Source: Spinacia oleracea | Taxonomy: Eukaryota > Streptophyta > Magnoliopsida > Caryophyllales > Amaranthaceae | Assembly (NCBI RefSeq): GCF_020520425.1 | Contig: NC_079492.1 | Span: 138,822,361 to 138,886,360 of the forward strand | Length of the DNA: 64,000 bases | Direction: 5' to 3' | Shown: positions 36,101-47,957 of the stretch, in pieces | Numbering within the stretch: position 1 is the first letter of the stretch | Layout: every line of letters starts with the position of its first letter | Made by a program: the position numbers and the translations under genes | Notes under the pieces: generated by a model | What the model was told of the DNA's origin: nothing | The model's database searches: none | The model's input: the letters and a program-made list of their open reading frames with translations, nothing else

Positions 36101-39032
36101 TGTAACACCCTAATAATTCCTTGCTTTTATAAAATCATTTTCCAACTTAAAATAAAGGAATTACTAAAGTATTACCGCCACCCTGATAACGGTTAAGGCT
36201 ATTACCAGAATTACGCAGCGGAAATTAATGTCAACTAACTTTTAAAAACATAATTAATGTAATATTGAGGCCTCCTACAATTTGGAACCATAATGGCCCA
36301 AAAACCAAAGTATAAATAGTTTAAATACGAAAACTTAAATAAAGTATAATTAAATAATTCAAAATACGAAAACATGCAACTCTCTCGATCATCCCAAGCC
36401 ACATGATTCCGATCTACCAACCTGCTATTTTATTCTACTCCCCATCAATGCAAGTGGAAATGATAGATCATCATAGGGTCATTAAGGCAAAGGCCATGAC
36501 CAAAACACACAAAGCACGTAGTCAGCAAAAAGCTGAGTACTTACAAGAATAGAGTGAATGAAACTAAAACATGCATCACTCACTAAGTACTAATCAACAT
36601 GCAAAAGCCATATAATAATAAACAATCAATCATGAATACAAGACTCGACTCTTGACTCACAATTCAATTAGAATAAGCTTCGAACGGGCCAAAGAAAGTT
36701 CCATAAAGGAAAAAGGTGATGGGAGCCAACCATACACCAAATAATAAATAATAAATTCGGGCCATACCGAGTGTCAGGCCATACCGACGGAATTCCTGCG
36801 CATATTATAAATGAAACAACGTCTTGTATCATTAGTAGGAGTACGAGCTTTCCGGCAAGACTCCCCCCATTGTTCATACTCAAGGTATAAACGTTCCAAG
36901 AGTTTTGAAGCTTGTTCTGGTTGCACTTTACGTTTATTAATATTTTATTAAAAGTGAACTCAAGACTCAACAACGTACATTCATACAATTAATAAACGAC
37001 AACCAAAACAATCTTATTTTAATGCGTTAAGACTTGTGATCGACGACCAAGCAAGACTCTTGTGAAATTACTACCATGTTCCTCCTCACCAAAGTGAGAC
37101 TCCGCATCATGCACATTAACATGAGGGTTGTGCCCTTGCACGACAAATCCTAATTCATTTCATACATAATATTCCCAACTGAACCCTACATGTGCGGTGG
37201 CTTACACGAGCTAACCCTTCACATGCATGTGGTAAAATAAATAGTACAACGAGGTACGAATAATTGGCTCAAAGTATGCTAGACATCCCGTACAATAGCA
37301 TACAAATAAATAATCCATCCCTTGCATGTTAAACAAACCATACATGCATAAATGTTGAACAACATGATTGACAAGGAAATCCATACTCATAATAAACTCA
37401 ACATGCTTGTTCAACCAACAATTCAATAATTCCAATAATATTAATCCACATGATCGTTCACCAAAGCATATATGAATCCACACAATATAATTCACATCAT
37501 CAACAATCATGTAATGTCATTGACAAAAGGTATGGTCGCCCTAAACTTGTACGTACCTTGAATACCTAAGCGTAGGGGCCACTTTGCAATAACGAGCACT
37601 CAACTAGAAATCACCTCCTATCATCAAAATAATGAAACTTAAATTATTTCCATGTTCATTAAATTTCCAGCATCTTTATAAAATCTAAAACCTCATTTAA
37701 ACTTTAGAATTCAATCGTTTTTCAATAATATAATCGTCTAAATTTGCAAAATCAATCCCTTGTACGAAAACATACCTTTTCCGCCTTTAAAATCAATAAA
37801 AATCAACACCTTAAGCCTTTATTCAAATCTGAAAATATAATTCATTATCATAATTAAAATCATCACCTAATTATGCTAATCAATTGACTAATTAGGTCTA
37901 GGTTAAAACCCTAACTTGAAAATCCCAATAAAACTAATTTATTATCATAAAAATCAATTCTTTATTCAATAAACAAATCTGAAAATTCGTCCTTTAATAA
38001 TTAAAACAAGCCTAATGAATCACAACACGCAAATCCTCAAACCACGGTATTCATAACCGGTTCCCAGCATTTTAATTACTCAAAACAATATTAATATTAT
38101 AATTTAAAATACGTAATTGAAATAGAATAGGTAAGGAAGAAGAGAATTATACCAATCCGGCCTATAGCACGGAACAACCACGAATTAATGTGATTGGGCG
38201 AAAAGAGTGAACAAGAACGAACAAAACACGAACAACACCACACACACACACACACACACAACTTGTGTGCGGGTGCGCGCATCGACGAAGGGGAACGCAA
38301 CAACAGCGGGGCAGCGCGCCTGGGGATGGGCACACAGCACGCTGGGGCGGGCGCGCGAGGAAGGGGCGAGAGAGCAGGGGCACAACGCGCGCTGGCGTGA
38401 GCGAGGGAAGGCGAGCTGGTGAGTGAGGGCGAGGGCGTGGGCGTGCGAGGGGCAGAAGCACACCACACAACACACACACTCGATGCAGCAAGGGAGCAAG
38501 GGGCGAGGGCTGTGCCGTGCGAGAGGCACGCGCAGCAACGAGCAAAGGGGACGGCGAGCACGAGTGCTGTGCGAGCCGGCCGAGAGGAAGAGGGGCAAGA
38601 GGAGTGGGGTGCAAGCAAGCCAAAAAGGGTTTTATGAATTTAAGGGCTTCATTTAATGATGAGGAGTCCTATTTATAGGCTCCTTGTTTTCAATGGGCTA
38701 GGCTTAGGAAAATAGAATTGGGCTTAGGGAATGAAATGATTGGGCTAGCTTATGACTTGAATTAAATTCTTTTGATTGGGCTCGTTTAATAAAACGAATT
38801 GGACTTTTCATTTAAAACCCGAAGCCTTTAAAATCATTTGCAACCCATTTAATTTCCTGACTCAAGAATTAAATTCGTTTCGTAATTAATTAAAATAATA
38901 AATATTCTAATTAATTAAAATACATTTAAATAAAATACATTTAAATATTATTTAAATGCTAATTAATCGTAAAATGCTTTATAAATATAATAAAATATAC
39001 TTATAAATATTATAAAAATACGAGGTATTACA
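36101..39032 (+). mobile_element. Solo LTR of ~2.9 kb (TGTAACACCC type) nested in the Copia element
   Basis: Begins TGTAACACCCTAATAAT and ends CGAGGTATTACA. It is flanked by the 5-bp target duplication GTTGC (36096-36100 and 39033-39037). Removing it restores the Copia reading continuity (..SSSVLL / LGAGKRTQGLYYFAK..), which proves an insertion. No gag-pol, primer site or second LTR is inside, so it is a solo LTR left by LTR-LTR recombination. Length and TGTAACACC ends recall Gypsy chromovirus/Tat LTRs. A TATA-like CCTATTTATAGGC lies near 38670 on the plus strand. It carries a (CA)n run (about 38239-38260) and a GC-rich block (38265-38615). Confidence 0.85.
38265..38615. repeat. GC-rich low-complexity block inside the solo LTR
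   Basis: G+C-rich sequence composed of GGGCGAG, GCGCGC and CACACAC-like words, preceded by a (CA)n microsatellite. Several overlapping open frames on both strands (up to 173 codons) are by-products of the low AT content and read as Ala/Arg/Pro/Ser-rich peptide, so none is called. Confidence 0.75.
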
Positions 39033-40243
39033 GTTGCTTGGTGCTGGAAAAAGGACACAAGGTCTCTACTATTTTGCCAAACACACAGACCTCCAGGTAT
39101 TGATTACAGTAGTAATACAACAGCTAATGTAGTATAGGATGTTGTTGCTGATGTAAATACAAATGTCTTGCCAAATAAGACTGCTACTAGTATGTTTCAG
39201 TCTAAGGTTGATAACAGGAATAAGCTAGATCTTTTACATGCAAGACTAGGAAATCCCTCTTTATCAAAGATGAAATATGTCAATGCAACATATTGTAAAG
39301 GAGTTACTGAATACAATTGTGATGTTTGTTATAATTCAAAGCATCATAGGTTTCCTTTTAAAAATAGTGAAAATAGAGCATCTGAATGTTTTGAATTGGT
39401 CCATCTGGATTTATGGGGGTCTTATAGGGTTAGAAGTTTGGATGGTGCAGCCTATTTCTTGACTGTGTTAGATGATCATAGTAGAGTTACATGGACATAC
39501 TTAATTTCTTCACAACAAAATGCAAGTAGAAAAGGTGGTGGCAAAGTTTATTTCCATGGTTGATACACAATTTAACAAGAAAATCAAAAGAATCAGATCT
39601 GACAATGGCACTGAAATAGTGAAAGAATCATGCAGAGCTTTGTTTGCAAGTAAGAGCTTTGTTTCCCTATGCTCCTCAACAAAATGGTAGGGTTGAGAGG
39701 AAATACAGGAGTCTTCTTGAAATTGCTAGAGCTTTAAGGTTTCATGCTGGATTGCCAAAGAAATTTTGGGGAGAGTGTGTACTTATAGCTACTCATTTGA
39801 TAAACAAAATTCCAGCAAAGGTGTTGGAGTGGAAAACTCCATTTGAGGTTATGTTTCAGAATGCTCCTGTTTATGATACACTGAGGGTCTTTGGTTCTTT
39901 ATGCTTTGCTCATAACACTCAGATTAAGAAGGATAAGTTTGACTCTAGAACTAGGAGATGTGTGTTTCTGGGTTACCCTGGTGGTTACAAGGCTTTTAAG
40001 CTTTATGATCTGGATACACATACCTTGTTTGTCTCTAGAGATGTTATATTCTTTGAAAATGTATTTCCATATAAATCTCAACCTTCACCTGATCCTGCAA
40101 TTCTTAATCCCATCCAAACAGTCCAATTTGGTACTGAATTTACCAATTCTCATACAAGTAACTATGTTGATTTTTCTTCTGAACTACAGACTTCATCTGA
40201 TCCTCTTTTTTCTAATTCTCCTATTTTATCTTTAAACACTTAA
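39033..40243 (+). pseudogene. Copia integrase, frameshifted
   Basis: The frame 39168-39563 holds the pre-integrase motif LLHARLGNPS and CDVCYNSKHHRFPF, then the integrase core start HLDLWGSYRV (first catalytic Asp) and YFLTVLDDHSRVTWTYL. A frameshift near 39560 moves the second Asp (RSDNGTEI) to another frame. A second shift near 39640 is followed by PYAPQQNGRVERKYRS with the catalytic Glu (frame 39644-40243). This continues with the usual post-core WGECVLIATHLINKIP and VFLGYPGGYKAFKLYDL. All three DDE residues exist but not in one frame. The sequence ends before RT. Confidence 0.88.
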
Positions 40244-40996
40244 AACACGAACAATAAAAGCTTTGCTCACTAAGGGTGCCGTCAAATACTTGTCGTATAT
40301 TGTACAATAGTGAGTGTGAGACTATCCCATGTGACCATGTCATGTCCAACTATGTTACACCCCGGCCATTGTACATTTGTACCTATGAGACTATCAATAA
40401 TATAAGAGTTGATCTGTGTTTTCGATTGTCATGTTTTTCTTTTCATACTTGTCAATGCATGATTTTAATTATATATTAGTATATATTTAAATTGTCAATA
40501 AGCAAAAATTCAAACAATTTGATACTTATTATGAAAGTATACATTTAGACGAATCGAACAACATTTCACGTCTCGACATGAGACAATGATATTTTCCTTC
40601 CCAAAAATTCAAAAAATTTTGAAGGTTATATACGTAAGATAATATCTACTACTTCAAATCTTCAATTCGTACCAACTAATTAAGTTTGATTTCGTCAATA
40701 TGAATTGTAGGTTTTACACACACACATTTGTACTTAATTGGTATAATTTAATCCTCTTCACGGCAGGGAGTGGTAGGTAGGTTCAGGCATGGCTATGTGT
40801 AATGTGTTTGCCGTGCATTATCCTCATCTCCGGCACCCATTTAATTTTTCGGCTGCACAAATTAAATCTGAAAGCGATATTGACAACAGGCCGGGTTCGC
40901 GCAACGTAACTCAATCTTGACCGCTGAACAAATTTTGCATATGGCAATATATGCATGCATGGGTAAATACTTTGTGGTCGATTCTATTACGAATTA
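40244..40996. other. Intergenic DNA, no gene seen
   Basis: AT-rich unique-looking sequence between the truncated Copia element and a Stowaway MITE. Nothing recognisable. Confidence 0.5.
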
Positions 40997-41236
40997 CTAC
41001 CTCCGTTTCAGAAAGTTCTTTACGCTTTGGAAAATGTGTCCAAAGTATGAAAACTTTGACTGTGAATTCCCCCGGGGTTACATGTAAGATCTTGTTAGAT
41101 TGGTCTCGTTATTCATGTTCAGAATATTAACTTTTTATAATTTTTTTCAATACAAAATTGGATATATTAACGGACAAACATTGCACCGGAGTCCGTGCAA
41201 ATAGTAAGTGTAAAGATCTTTTTGAAACGGAGGAAG
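40997..41236. mobile_element. Stowaway-type MITE (Tc1/mariner), 240 bp
   Basis: Terminal inverted repeats CTACCTCCGTTTC on the left and GAAACGGAGGAAG on the right, flanked by TA on both sides (40995-40996 and 41237-41238). The CTCCxTCCGTTTC end is the Stowaway hallmark. No coding sequence. Confidence 0.85.
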
Positions 41237-41786
41237 TAATTTACAACAGCTGATCGATAGATACCTAAAAGCATTACAATATCAACGTATCTTTCATACT
41301 CGATCATGATGTTTGTTGGAGTTGTTTCTTTCATACTTTATGTATTTATTCAAGGAATTTAATTATACTCCTATCAAACCCAGCTAACTTGCAACAATTT
41401 ACAATTCAAACGATATATAGACGATATATAGACGATATATGTTGTTTGGTTGAACTAAGCATGCATAACCGATTAACCGGGCTGGGTAGTCAGTATAGCC
41501 ACTAGCTAAGGTAGGTATCAGGTATTCATGTGGACAAAATGTTGTTTGATCGTATGGTGGATATCGACGTACTCATCGATTTTCGTCTTAGCTTCTTTTC
41601 TTGCTAATTAATCATCTCTAATTCATTATATTGGTGGAGGTTCTACCGTAATTTTTGTGGAGTATTGAACATCTTGAATATATGGCTGTACGTATATATA
41701 CGGTATGAAGGTTATGAATTGGAAAACCAGATTAGAGTAACTACTTTTTGTCAAATATCGGCTGGATTTATATGTGCATAAACAAC

Positions 41787-42025
41787 TACTACAAGAAATT
41801 GTACCATTAACGACGGGAAATCCCGTCGCTAAAGGCCAATAATCGTTGACTAATGATGGAATTTCCTGTCACGAACCCGTCATAAAAGAGGGTCGTCGTT
41901 AATGGAAAATCCCGTCGTTAACCCGTCGTAAAAGACATTTGTTTGGTTGTTAACCCCGTCGCAAAAGCCGAAATATTTAACCCGTCATAATAAGATTGTC
42001 GTTAAAGACACAAATTCTTGTAGTA
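41787..42025. mobile_element. CACTA-derived MITE, ~239 bp
   Basis: Ends TACTACAAGAAATTGT and ACAAATTCTTGTAGTA are exact inverted copies and match the CACTACAAGAAA end except for the first base. The interior is built of CGTCGTTAA / CCCGTCGTAAAAG motifs, like the subterminal repeats of the 3.8-kb CACTA at 29821. No clear 3-bp target duplication was found, which suggests terminal erosion. Confidence 0.7.
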
Positions 42026-42616
42026 TAGATCGGTACACATCCAACTATTACGCGCGTATATAATACAATTTTATGTAACAGCGAATAAAGAACGACTAAG
42101 CTAACAATCAACCCAAATATGCATTGGATTACACCAGTCAAAAATCGAGCCAACCCGAAAACACCGGATACTCCGTATTTGACAAAAAATTTGTTACCCA
42201 AAATCATTTTTTTTAGCCGAACCCGAAAAGTAATATGTGTCCAAACCCGATCGATTGAAAATCATTGTGTTTATAGTAATAAATTCGACTCTCCATATGT
42301 TTTTCATGATCAAATGTTTTTTACATTCATAACATCTTGTTTCATCATTAGTAGAATAAATTCATTATTTAATTGTCCCTTCAACTTCTATTTCAAAGTA
42401 TATTATGTACATTTGATAAAACATTTGCACAGGTTAATTACAAACTACTCCGTAGTTTAAATTTCTTTACTTTCATCATTTGTTATGAAAGAACGTATGT
42501 AGTTCTGCAAGTTGGACGTTAGGCGTTGGGGAATTTAATGCTCTAAAGTGTCATTTGGTAATTTAAAACGTTGTTGTTTAAACTTTCCATATTCGTAGCA
42601 CTATTACAGAAGTTTC

Positions 42617-42623
42617 TATATAA
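42617..42623 (+). promoter_or_regulatory. TATA box of P450-2
   Basis: TATATAA in the context TTTCTATATAAGGAG, 64 bp (start to start) upstream of the ATG at 42681. The spacing leaves a 5' UTR of roughly 30 bp. Confidence 0.6.
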
Positions 42624-42680
42624 GGAGTTTTTCTTTTACATCAGATCAACAATCACGCCTTTTCCCCAAAAGATATATAC

Positions 42681-45600
42681 ATGGATTTGTTGAGCTACAT
42701 AATGTGGATACTACCAACATTTGTAGCAATCTTTTTACTCATATCACTACCCAAACCTAAATCATATGCTAAAAACTTACCCCCTGGACTATTCCCTTTG
42801 CCTATATTTGGCAACCTCTTTAAATTATTTCCACACATCACCAAACCTCACAAGTACTTCGCCGAGCTAGCTAAGACTCATGGTCCCATCATGAGCCTTC
42901 AACTCGGCTCCACAACTGCCATTGTTGTTTCGAATTCCATGCTCGCCAAACAAGTCCTCCTCAAAAATCATGACGTTTTCTCGTCCCTTTATGATCTTGA
43001 TGCTGTCCGAGCTCACGATCATGAAAAGTTCTCTATTGGCCCATTATCGGCCTCTTCCCCAATGTGGAAGGTCCTTAGAAAAATTTACAACACAAAATTG
43101 TTGAGTGACAAAATGCTAGAAACCATGCAAGAACATAGGTACCGAAAGTTGGAGGAGTTGCTATATTATATGAAAAAATGCTCACAAACCAATACCATTG
43201 TCGATGTTGGACAAGCGGTATATGATGCTTCTTTCGATATGATTTCTAGCACCATTTTCTCCATGGATTCCGGTAGTGATGTGAGGATAAGAGAGATTAA
43301 GGATCTAATGGATTGCATCATAAAAGAGATAGGGAGACCTAACATAGTCGATTGTTATCCTCTTTTAAAAATGATCGATCCACAACGTATAAGACATCGA
43401 TTAACAGCTTATTGTGTTAAATTATTTAAGTTATTTGATGAAATTGTAGGCATGAGATTGAAGTCCAGGAAAGATCAAGTGCACTCTTTAGGGTTGTACA
43501 ATGATCTTTTGGACGTGATCTTAGATGTTATGGAAGAACAAAGCGATGAAATCAATCGAGATCACCTCCACCATCTACCATTGGTAAGCATACACTAGCT
43601 AATATTTTATGTTATGAATTAGTGCCGTATTAATTCTTTAGATCCAAAGGGTTTGATTTTCGTTGGTAATAAATGAAGAATAATAAATACCAAAAACAAA
43701 AAAACACAAAAATTTATATTGGTTCAGTCATCTAACATGAGCTCCATCCATTTTTTACCGGAGAAGAGGTTAGTTTTTATATTAATAATAAAAAAAAATA
43801 TATGTTTAGATCTACTCTTTCTCTATAACTTACGGAGTATGTGTTTTCTTTCAATAGAAATCTCATGAAAATCAGAAATAGGTTTATTCAGGTATATAGA
43901 GTACGGAGTAAAAAGGCCTTAAACCTTTGAATTCATTTTACATTTTTCACATCCTATCTCCATACTTCCTTTGCATTGTTATTTCACAACCCAAGAATAT
44001 TAATCCTCTATTTAGGATTTAATTCACCTTAATCACAATATATTACGTAGTATTCTTTATAGGATAACATATTGAGATAATATCATAATATAAAGGATAA
44101 TATACTTAACATATTAGTGGTAGATTTGATTTTATAATATCTTCTAATTATGTACAATATCTTTGTTATTTTAACAATTGATATTATTGTTGACTTTGTA
44201 ATATTCTTAGGCTTGTATAAATACTTATTGCAAACATCAATACAATCAAGCTTTCTCATAACTCTATCATGGTATCACAGCCTTGATCCGTCTACATTTT
44301 CCCCTCCCTTCTCCCTTTCCACTTATTCATCTTCTTCCATGGCACCATAAACCATGTCGGTCGTCATAGACAAATGGTATAGGGATAACATTGGACCTCT
44401 TTCTTTCTTTTCTTTCTTTTATCCTCTACCTAATGGTGCGGTAGTGTAATTCTCACACCCAAACAAGCCAACATTTCTAGAAAGCTTTAACTCAAGACTT
44501 CCGCTCAACTTTTCGACACCCTGTAGTTTACCTACCAAGTGTTGTCAAACTTCAATAATCTCGTATCTCCAATAAACCGCTGTGGAGAAGCACTAAAAGT
44601 CTCAAAACTACCATCACCACCGTACGTGACAACCTTATTTTCTCCTTTAATGGTGGCGATGAAACCTTTTTTTTTTTTTCTTTTCAATATGTTGTCGGCA
44701 CACGCTAACAAAAATTACTCATATCTAATGCTTTATAATATGGGTGTTCCAAACAATTTTTTGTTTTTTGTTTTAATGTTTGGTTTTTGCTATCAGTGGT
44801 TCACGGTTCAACAATCGTGAAAACCAACCACTAAGACAATTTCCCTCTTTCTATTTCTATATTTTTAAACATTAAAAAAAAACATTTATATTCCATGTTT
44901 TCCTCTACGCATATCCTCTAATATATATTTTTTTCAAAGAAAAATGCTATTTTCTTCTTCAATTTGATGCTATCAAAACTACCTTCACCTTTGACATGTG
45001 CAACTAGCACAAAACAAATTTCTCTCTTTTCTCTCTACTTTGGGTTTTACAACCCAAATCAATATCATTCAAAACTTCATATATGGTCATCATCCACATC
45101 ATTTTGTCTCCTCGACTCCTCGAGGCAAGTCAAGCAACTACCATTCAAGCAATCGGTCTTCACTTATCATTTCTCAAGATTGGACTTTCCCTCCCCGGAC
45201 GTCCATCTTGCGGGGGCGTATTGAGATAATATCATAATATAAAGGATAATATATCCTTTATATTATTACCGATTATATAAATATACTTAACATATTAGTG
45301 GTAGATTTGATTTTATAATATCTTCTAATTATGTACAATATCTTTGTTATTTTAATAACACACGTCACACAGTGAATGAATTGAGGATTACATAAAAGAC
45401 TAATGGGGTACTTCTATTACGTAAGGTTTTGGGATGAACGCTGAAAGATTTATCCGCTTTTATAGTTATAATTAAGGTATAAATTGGTGTTCAATCATAC
45501 AGTAATCATGGGAGGGTAATGGGGAAATTGTTAAAATATTAATCTAGAAAAATCTAGATAATACACTTGTAAAAATATAATAGTGAAATGTATTATCTAG

Positions 45601-47957
45601 AAAAATATAGAAATATAATAATCTAGAATAATCAGGAAATATCTAGGAGCTAGACTAGAAAAATCTAGTAACTAAAATATCTAGAATTATCCTAAGAAAA
45701 ATCTAGAGGATGAGGGGAGTAGAAAAATCTAGAAACCATAATACAACAACTATAAATAGGTTGTATGTGCATAAGTTTAGTGTGGGCAAATCAAGAGAGC
45801 TCCCACAAAATATGAGTGAGGGGTAGAAACAAGGGTTCTACCAAAGAGATAAGTGAGAGACATGAGCTCTCACAAATATTGTTGTACAATTTTATCAATG
45901 CAATTTTGTTATATAATTGAGGTCCATCAAAACTTCCGCGTGCGTCCTCAAATTTCTATCATGGTATCAGAGCCGGAAAAGTGATTACGACAAAATTGAA
46001 GACCAAAGACCCAAGACATGAAGGGTAAGATTTGAAGAAAATATGGAAGAGAAAAAAGGTAAGTTCTAAATCTAAAATTTCTTAAAGAATAACAAATATG
46101 GGAAAATTAAACTAGAAGAACAAATTTATGGAGCAAAATGGAGAAAAATAAAGTTGATGATAAAAATGAGATATGATGGAAAAAGCTGTAGAAGAAAATA
46201 TGTTTTGAAGAAGAAATTATTTGAAGGATGCTAATGACAAGGGCATTAGCAGAGTATGTTGGTGACAAAAAAAATATTCACAAAGAGAATTTTGGAGTTT
46301 GCTAATGACATGAGCATTAGCAGTGATGGGTGGTGACATGAGCACCACAACAAAAGAAAAATTTGGAGAAACAAATGGCAATGGAGAAAATGTAGAAGAA
46401 AATATTTTGAAGAAAATTTTGAATTTTGGTAATGACAGAGCATTAGCGGGATGGTTGGTGACATGAGCACCAATAACAAAATAAAATTTGAGAAAAAAAT
46501 TCAGGAGATGACCAGTAACATGTGCATCAGTGGGATAGTTGGTAACATGGATACCAACAAGAAGAGCATAAAGATATTTGAAGATCAAGAAGATGGAGGT
46601 TGCTAAGACGGGTGCCAACAATATTAGAACTCAAGTGTTTATGACGATTGGTGGTTGGTGACAAGTGCATCAACGAGATTTTTCGAAAGATGAAATATTT
46701 TGAAGCACAAGATTTTTCTAGATTAAGGGGGAGTGTTAAAATATTAATCTAGAAAAATCTAGATAATACACTTGTAAAAATATAATAGTGAAATGTATTA
46801 TGTAGAAAAATCTAGAAATATAATAATCTAGAATAATCAGGAAATATCTAGGAGCTAGACTAGAAAAATCTAGTAACTAAAATGTCTAGAATTATCCTAA
46901 GAAAAATCTAGAGGATGAGGGGAGTAGAAAAATCTAGAAACCATAATACAACAACTATAAATAGGTTGTATGTGCATAAGTTTAGGGTGGGCAAATCAAG
47001 AGAGCTCCCACAAAATATGAGTGAGGGGTAGAAACAAGGGTTCTACCAAAGAGATAAGTGAGAGATATGAGCTCTCACAAATATTGTTGTACAATTTTAT
47101 CAATGCAATTTTGTTATATAATTGAGGTCCATCAAAACTTCCGCGTGCTTCCTCAAATTTCTATCAGAAATCTTGTAAATTAAGAACTTAAATGTCACTA
47201 AATTGATGGCCAATCGGTCATATGTTCTACTTAGTAGTAATTAAATTGAGTATATGGTTATTTTTAATTATGATATACGGAGTACTAACATCTCATAAAA
47301 TAAAGCCTAATTAAATTTCTTACATACTGTACATGTTAGGATCTAATTGGTGCTGGAATGGATACAACATCAAAAACAATGGAGTGGGCGATGGCAGAGT
47401 TACTTCGAAACCCTGTCTTTCTACGCAAGTTACAAGAAGAATTAGACAGTGTGATCGAAAAAGGCAATATTATCCTGGAATCGCAGATCTCCGAACTTCC
47501 GTACTTACAAGCAATTGTCAAAGAAACCTTAAGACTTCATCCATCAGCTCCATTATTACTCCCACGCAAAGTGGAGAAAGACGTGGAGATTGATGGGTTT
47601 CAACTCCCAAAGGGTGCTATGCTTATAGTTAACGCATGGGCTATTGGTCGCGACCCAAATAACTGGGATGACCAGGATTCATTCATTCCCGATCGGTTCA
47701 TGGGATCGGAGCTTGACGTGAAAAGCCAATTTACTCAGCTATTTACATTTGGTGCAGGGAAGAAAATATGCCCTGGAATGCCATTGGCCATACGTATGAT
47801 ATCTTTGGTTTTGGGTAACTTGGTTTGTTTGTTTGATTGGAAAGTTGAAGAATTAGGGATGGAAAAGGTTTTGGACATGGATGATCATTACGGGATTACT
47901 ATAAAAAAGACAACGTCCCTACGTGTTCTTCCCATTCATCGTTCGCACAGGCAATAA
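42681..47957 (+). CDS. Cytochrome P450, CYP76-type (P450-2), two exons and a 3.8-kb intron
   Basis: Exon 1 42681-43583, intron 43584-47339 (GTAAGC...GTTAG), exon 2 47340-47957; phase-0 join; 506 residues. Start MDLLSYIMW is conserved with the paralogs. Signatures: anchor about 7-25, LPPGLFPLP hinge (one Pro lost compared with LPPGPSP), AGMDTT (306-311), ExxR in KETLRLHP (E363, R366), PDRF (418-421) where the family has PERF, heme loop FGAGKKICPG (438-447) with Cys445. Exon sequence is very close to P450-1, so the pair arose by recent duplication or gene conversion. Expected role: ER-bound monooxygenase using NADPH-P450 reductase; substrate unknown. The intron grew by two LTR-element insertions, which may affect splicing, but the exons are open. 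Confidence 0.9.
44073..45354 (+). mobile_element. Degraded small LTR element inside the P450-2 intron
   Basis: The first LTR-like copy, 44073-44269 (TGAGATAATATCATAAT ... ACTCTATCA), is followed by a primer site TGGTATCACAGCC. A second, 3'-truncated copy runs from 45222 to about 45354, preceded by the purine tract GCGGGGGCG. The second copy has ~32 bp (TCCTTTATATTATTACC...) that the first has lost between short repeats. The interior (about 950 bp) has only short frames, so it is a non-autonomous Copia-like derivative. Confidence 0.7.
45529..47166 (+). mobile_element. Complete short non-autonomous LTR retrotransposon (1638 bp) in the P450-2 intron
   Basis: LTRs 45529-45961 and 46734-47166, each 433 bp, TGTTAAAATATT...TTTCTATCA. 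The target duplication is GAAAT (45524-45528 and 47167-47171). Primer-binding site TGGTATCAGAGCCGG (from 45962) and polypurine tract AAGGGGGAG just before 46734. About six LTR mismatches (about 98.6% identity) mark it as recent. The 772-bp interior encodes nothing but is itself repetitive: GCTAATGACATGAGCATTAGC and GGTTGGTGACATGAGCACCA-like phrases recur four to five times. The plus-strand element orientation equals that of the host gene, so its LTR signals could act on the P450 transcript. Confidence 0.93.

Larger units (their letters stand above)
34250..40243 (+). mobile_element. Truncated Copia retrotransposon, interrupted by a nested solo LTR
   Basis: Order seen: short 5' LTR (34250-34402), initiator-Met primer site, gag, CCHC zinc knuckle, aspartic protease, [36101-39032 foreign insertion], GAG-pre-integrase and integrase. 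It stops at 40243 before any reverse transcriptase or 3' LTR, so the 3' half was deleted. Frames are broken by several stops and at least two frameshifts, so the copy is dead. The insertion of a 2.9-kb LTR in it shows it is older than that event. Confidence 0.88.

Noticed and set aside
38097-38656. Frames of up to 173 codons on both strands in the solo LTR
   Set aside because: GC-rich low-complexity block plus (CA)n; all frames open on both strands.
46217-46621. 134-codon minus-strand frame
   Set aside because: Inside the repetitive interior of the short LTR retrotransposon and antisense to it; no recognisable protein.
45529-47166. Duplicated blocks as tandem gene duplication or CRISPR-like repeats
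   Set aside because: TG...CA ends, primer site, polypurine tract and a target duplication show an LTR pair.
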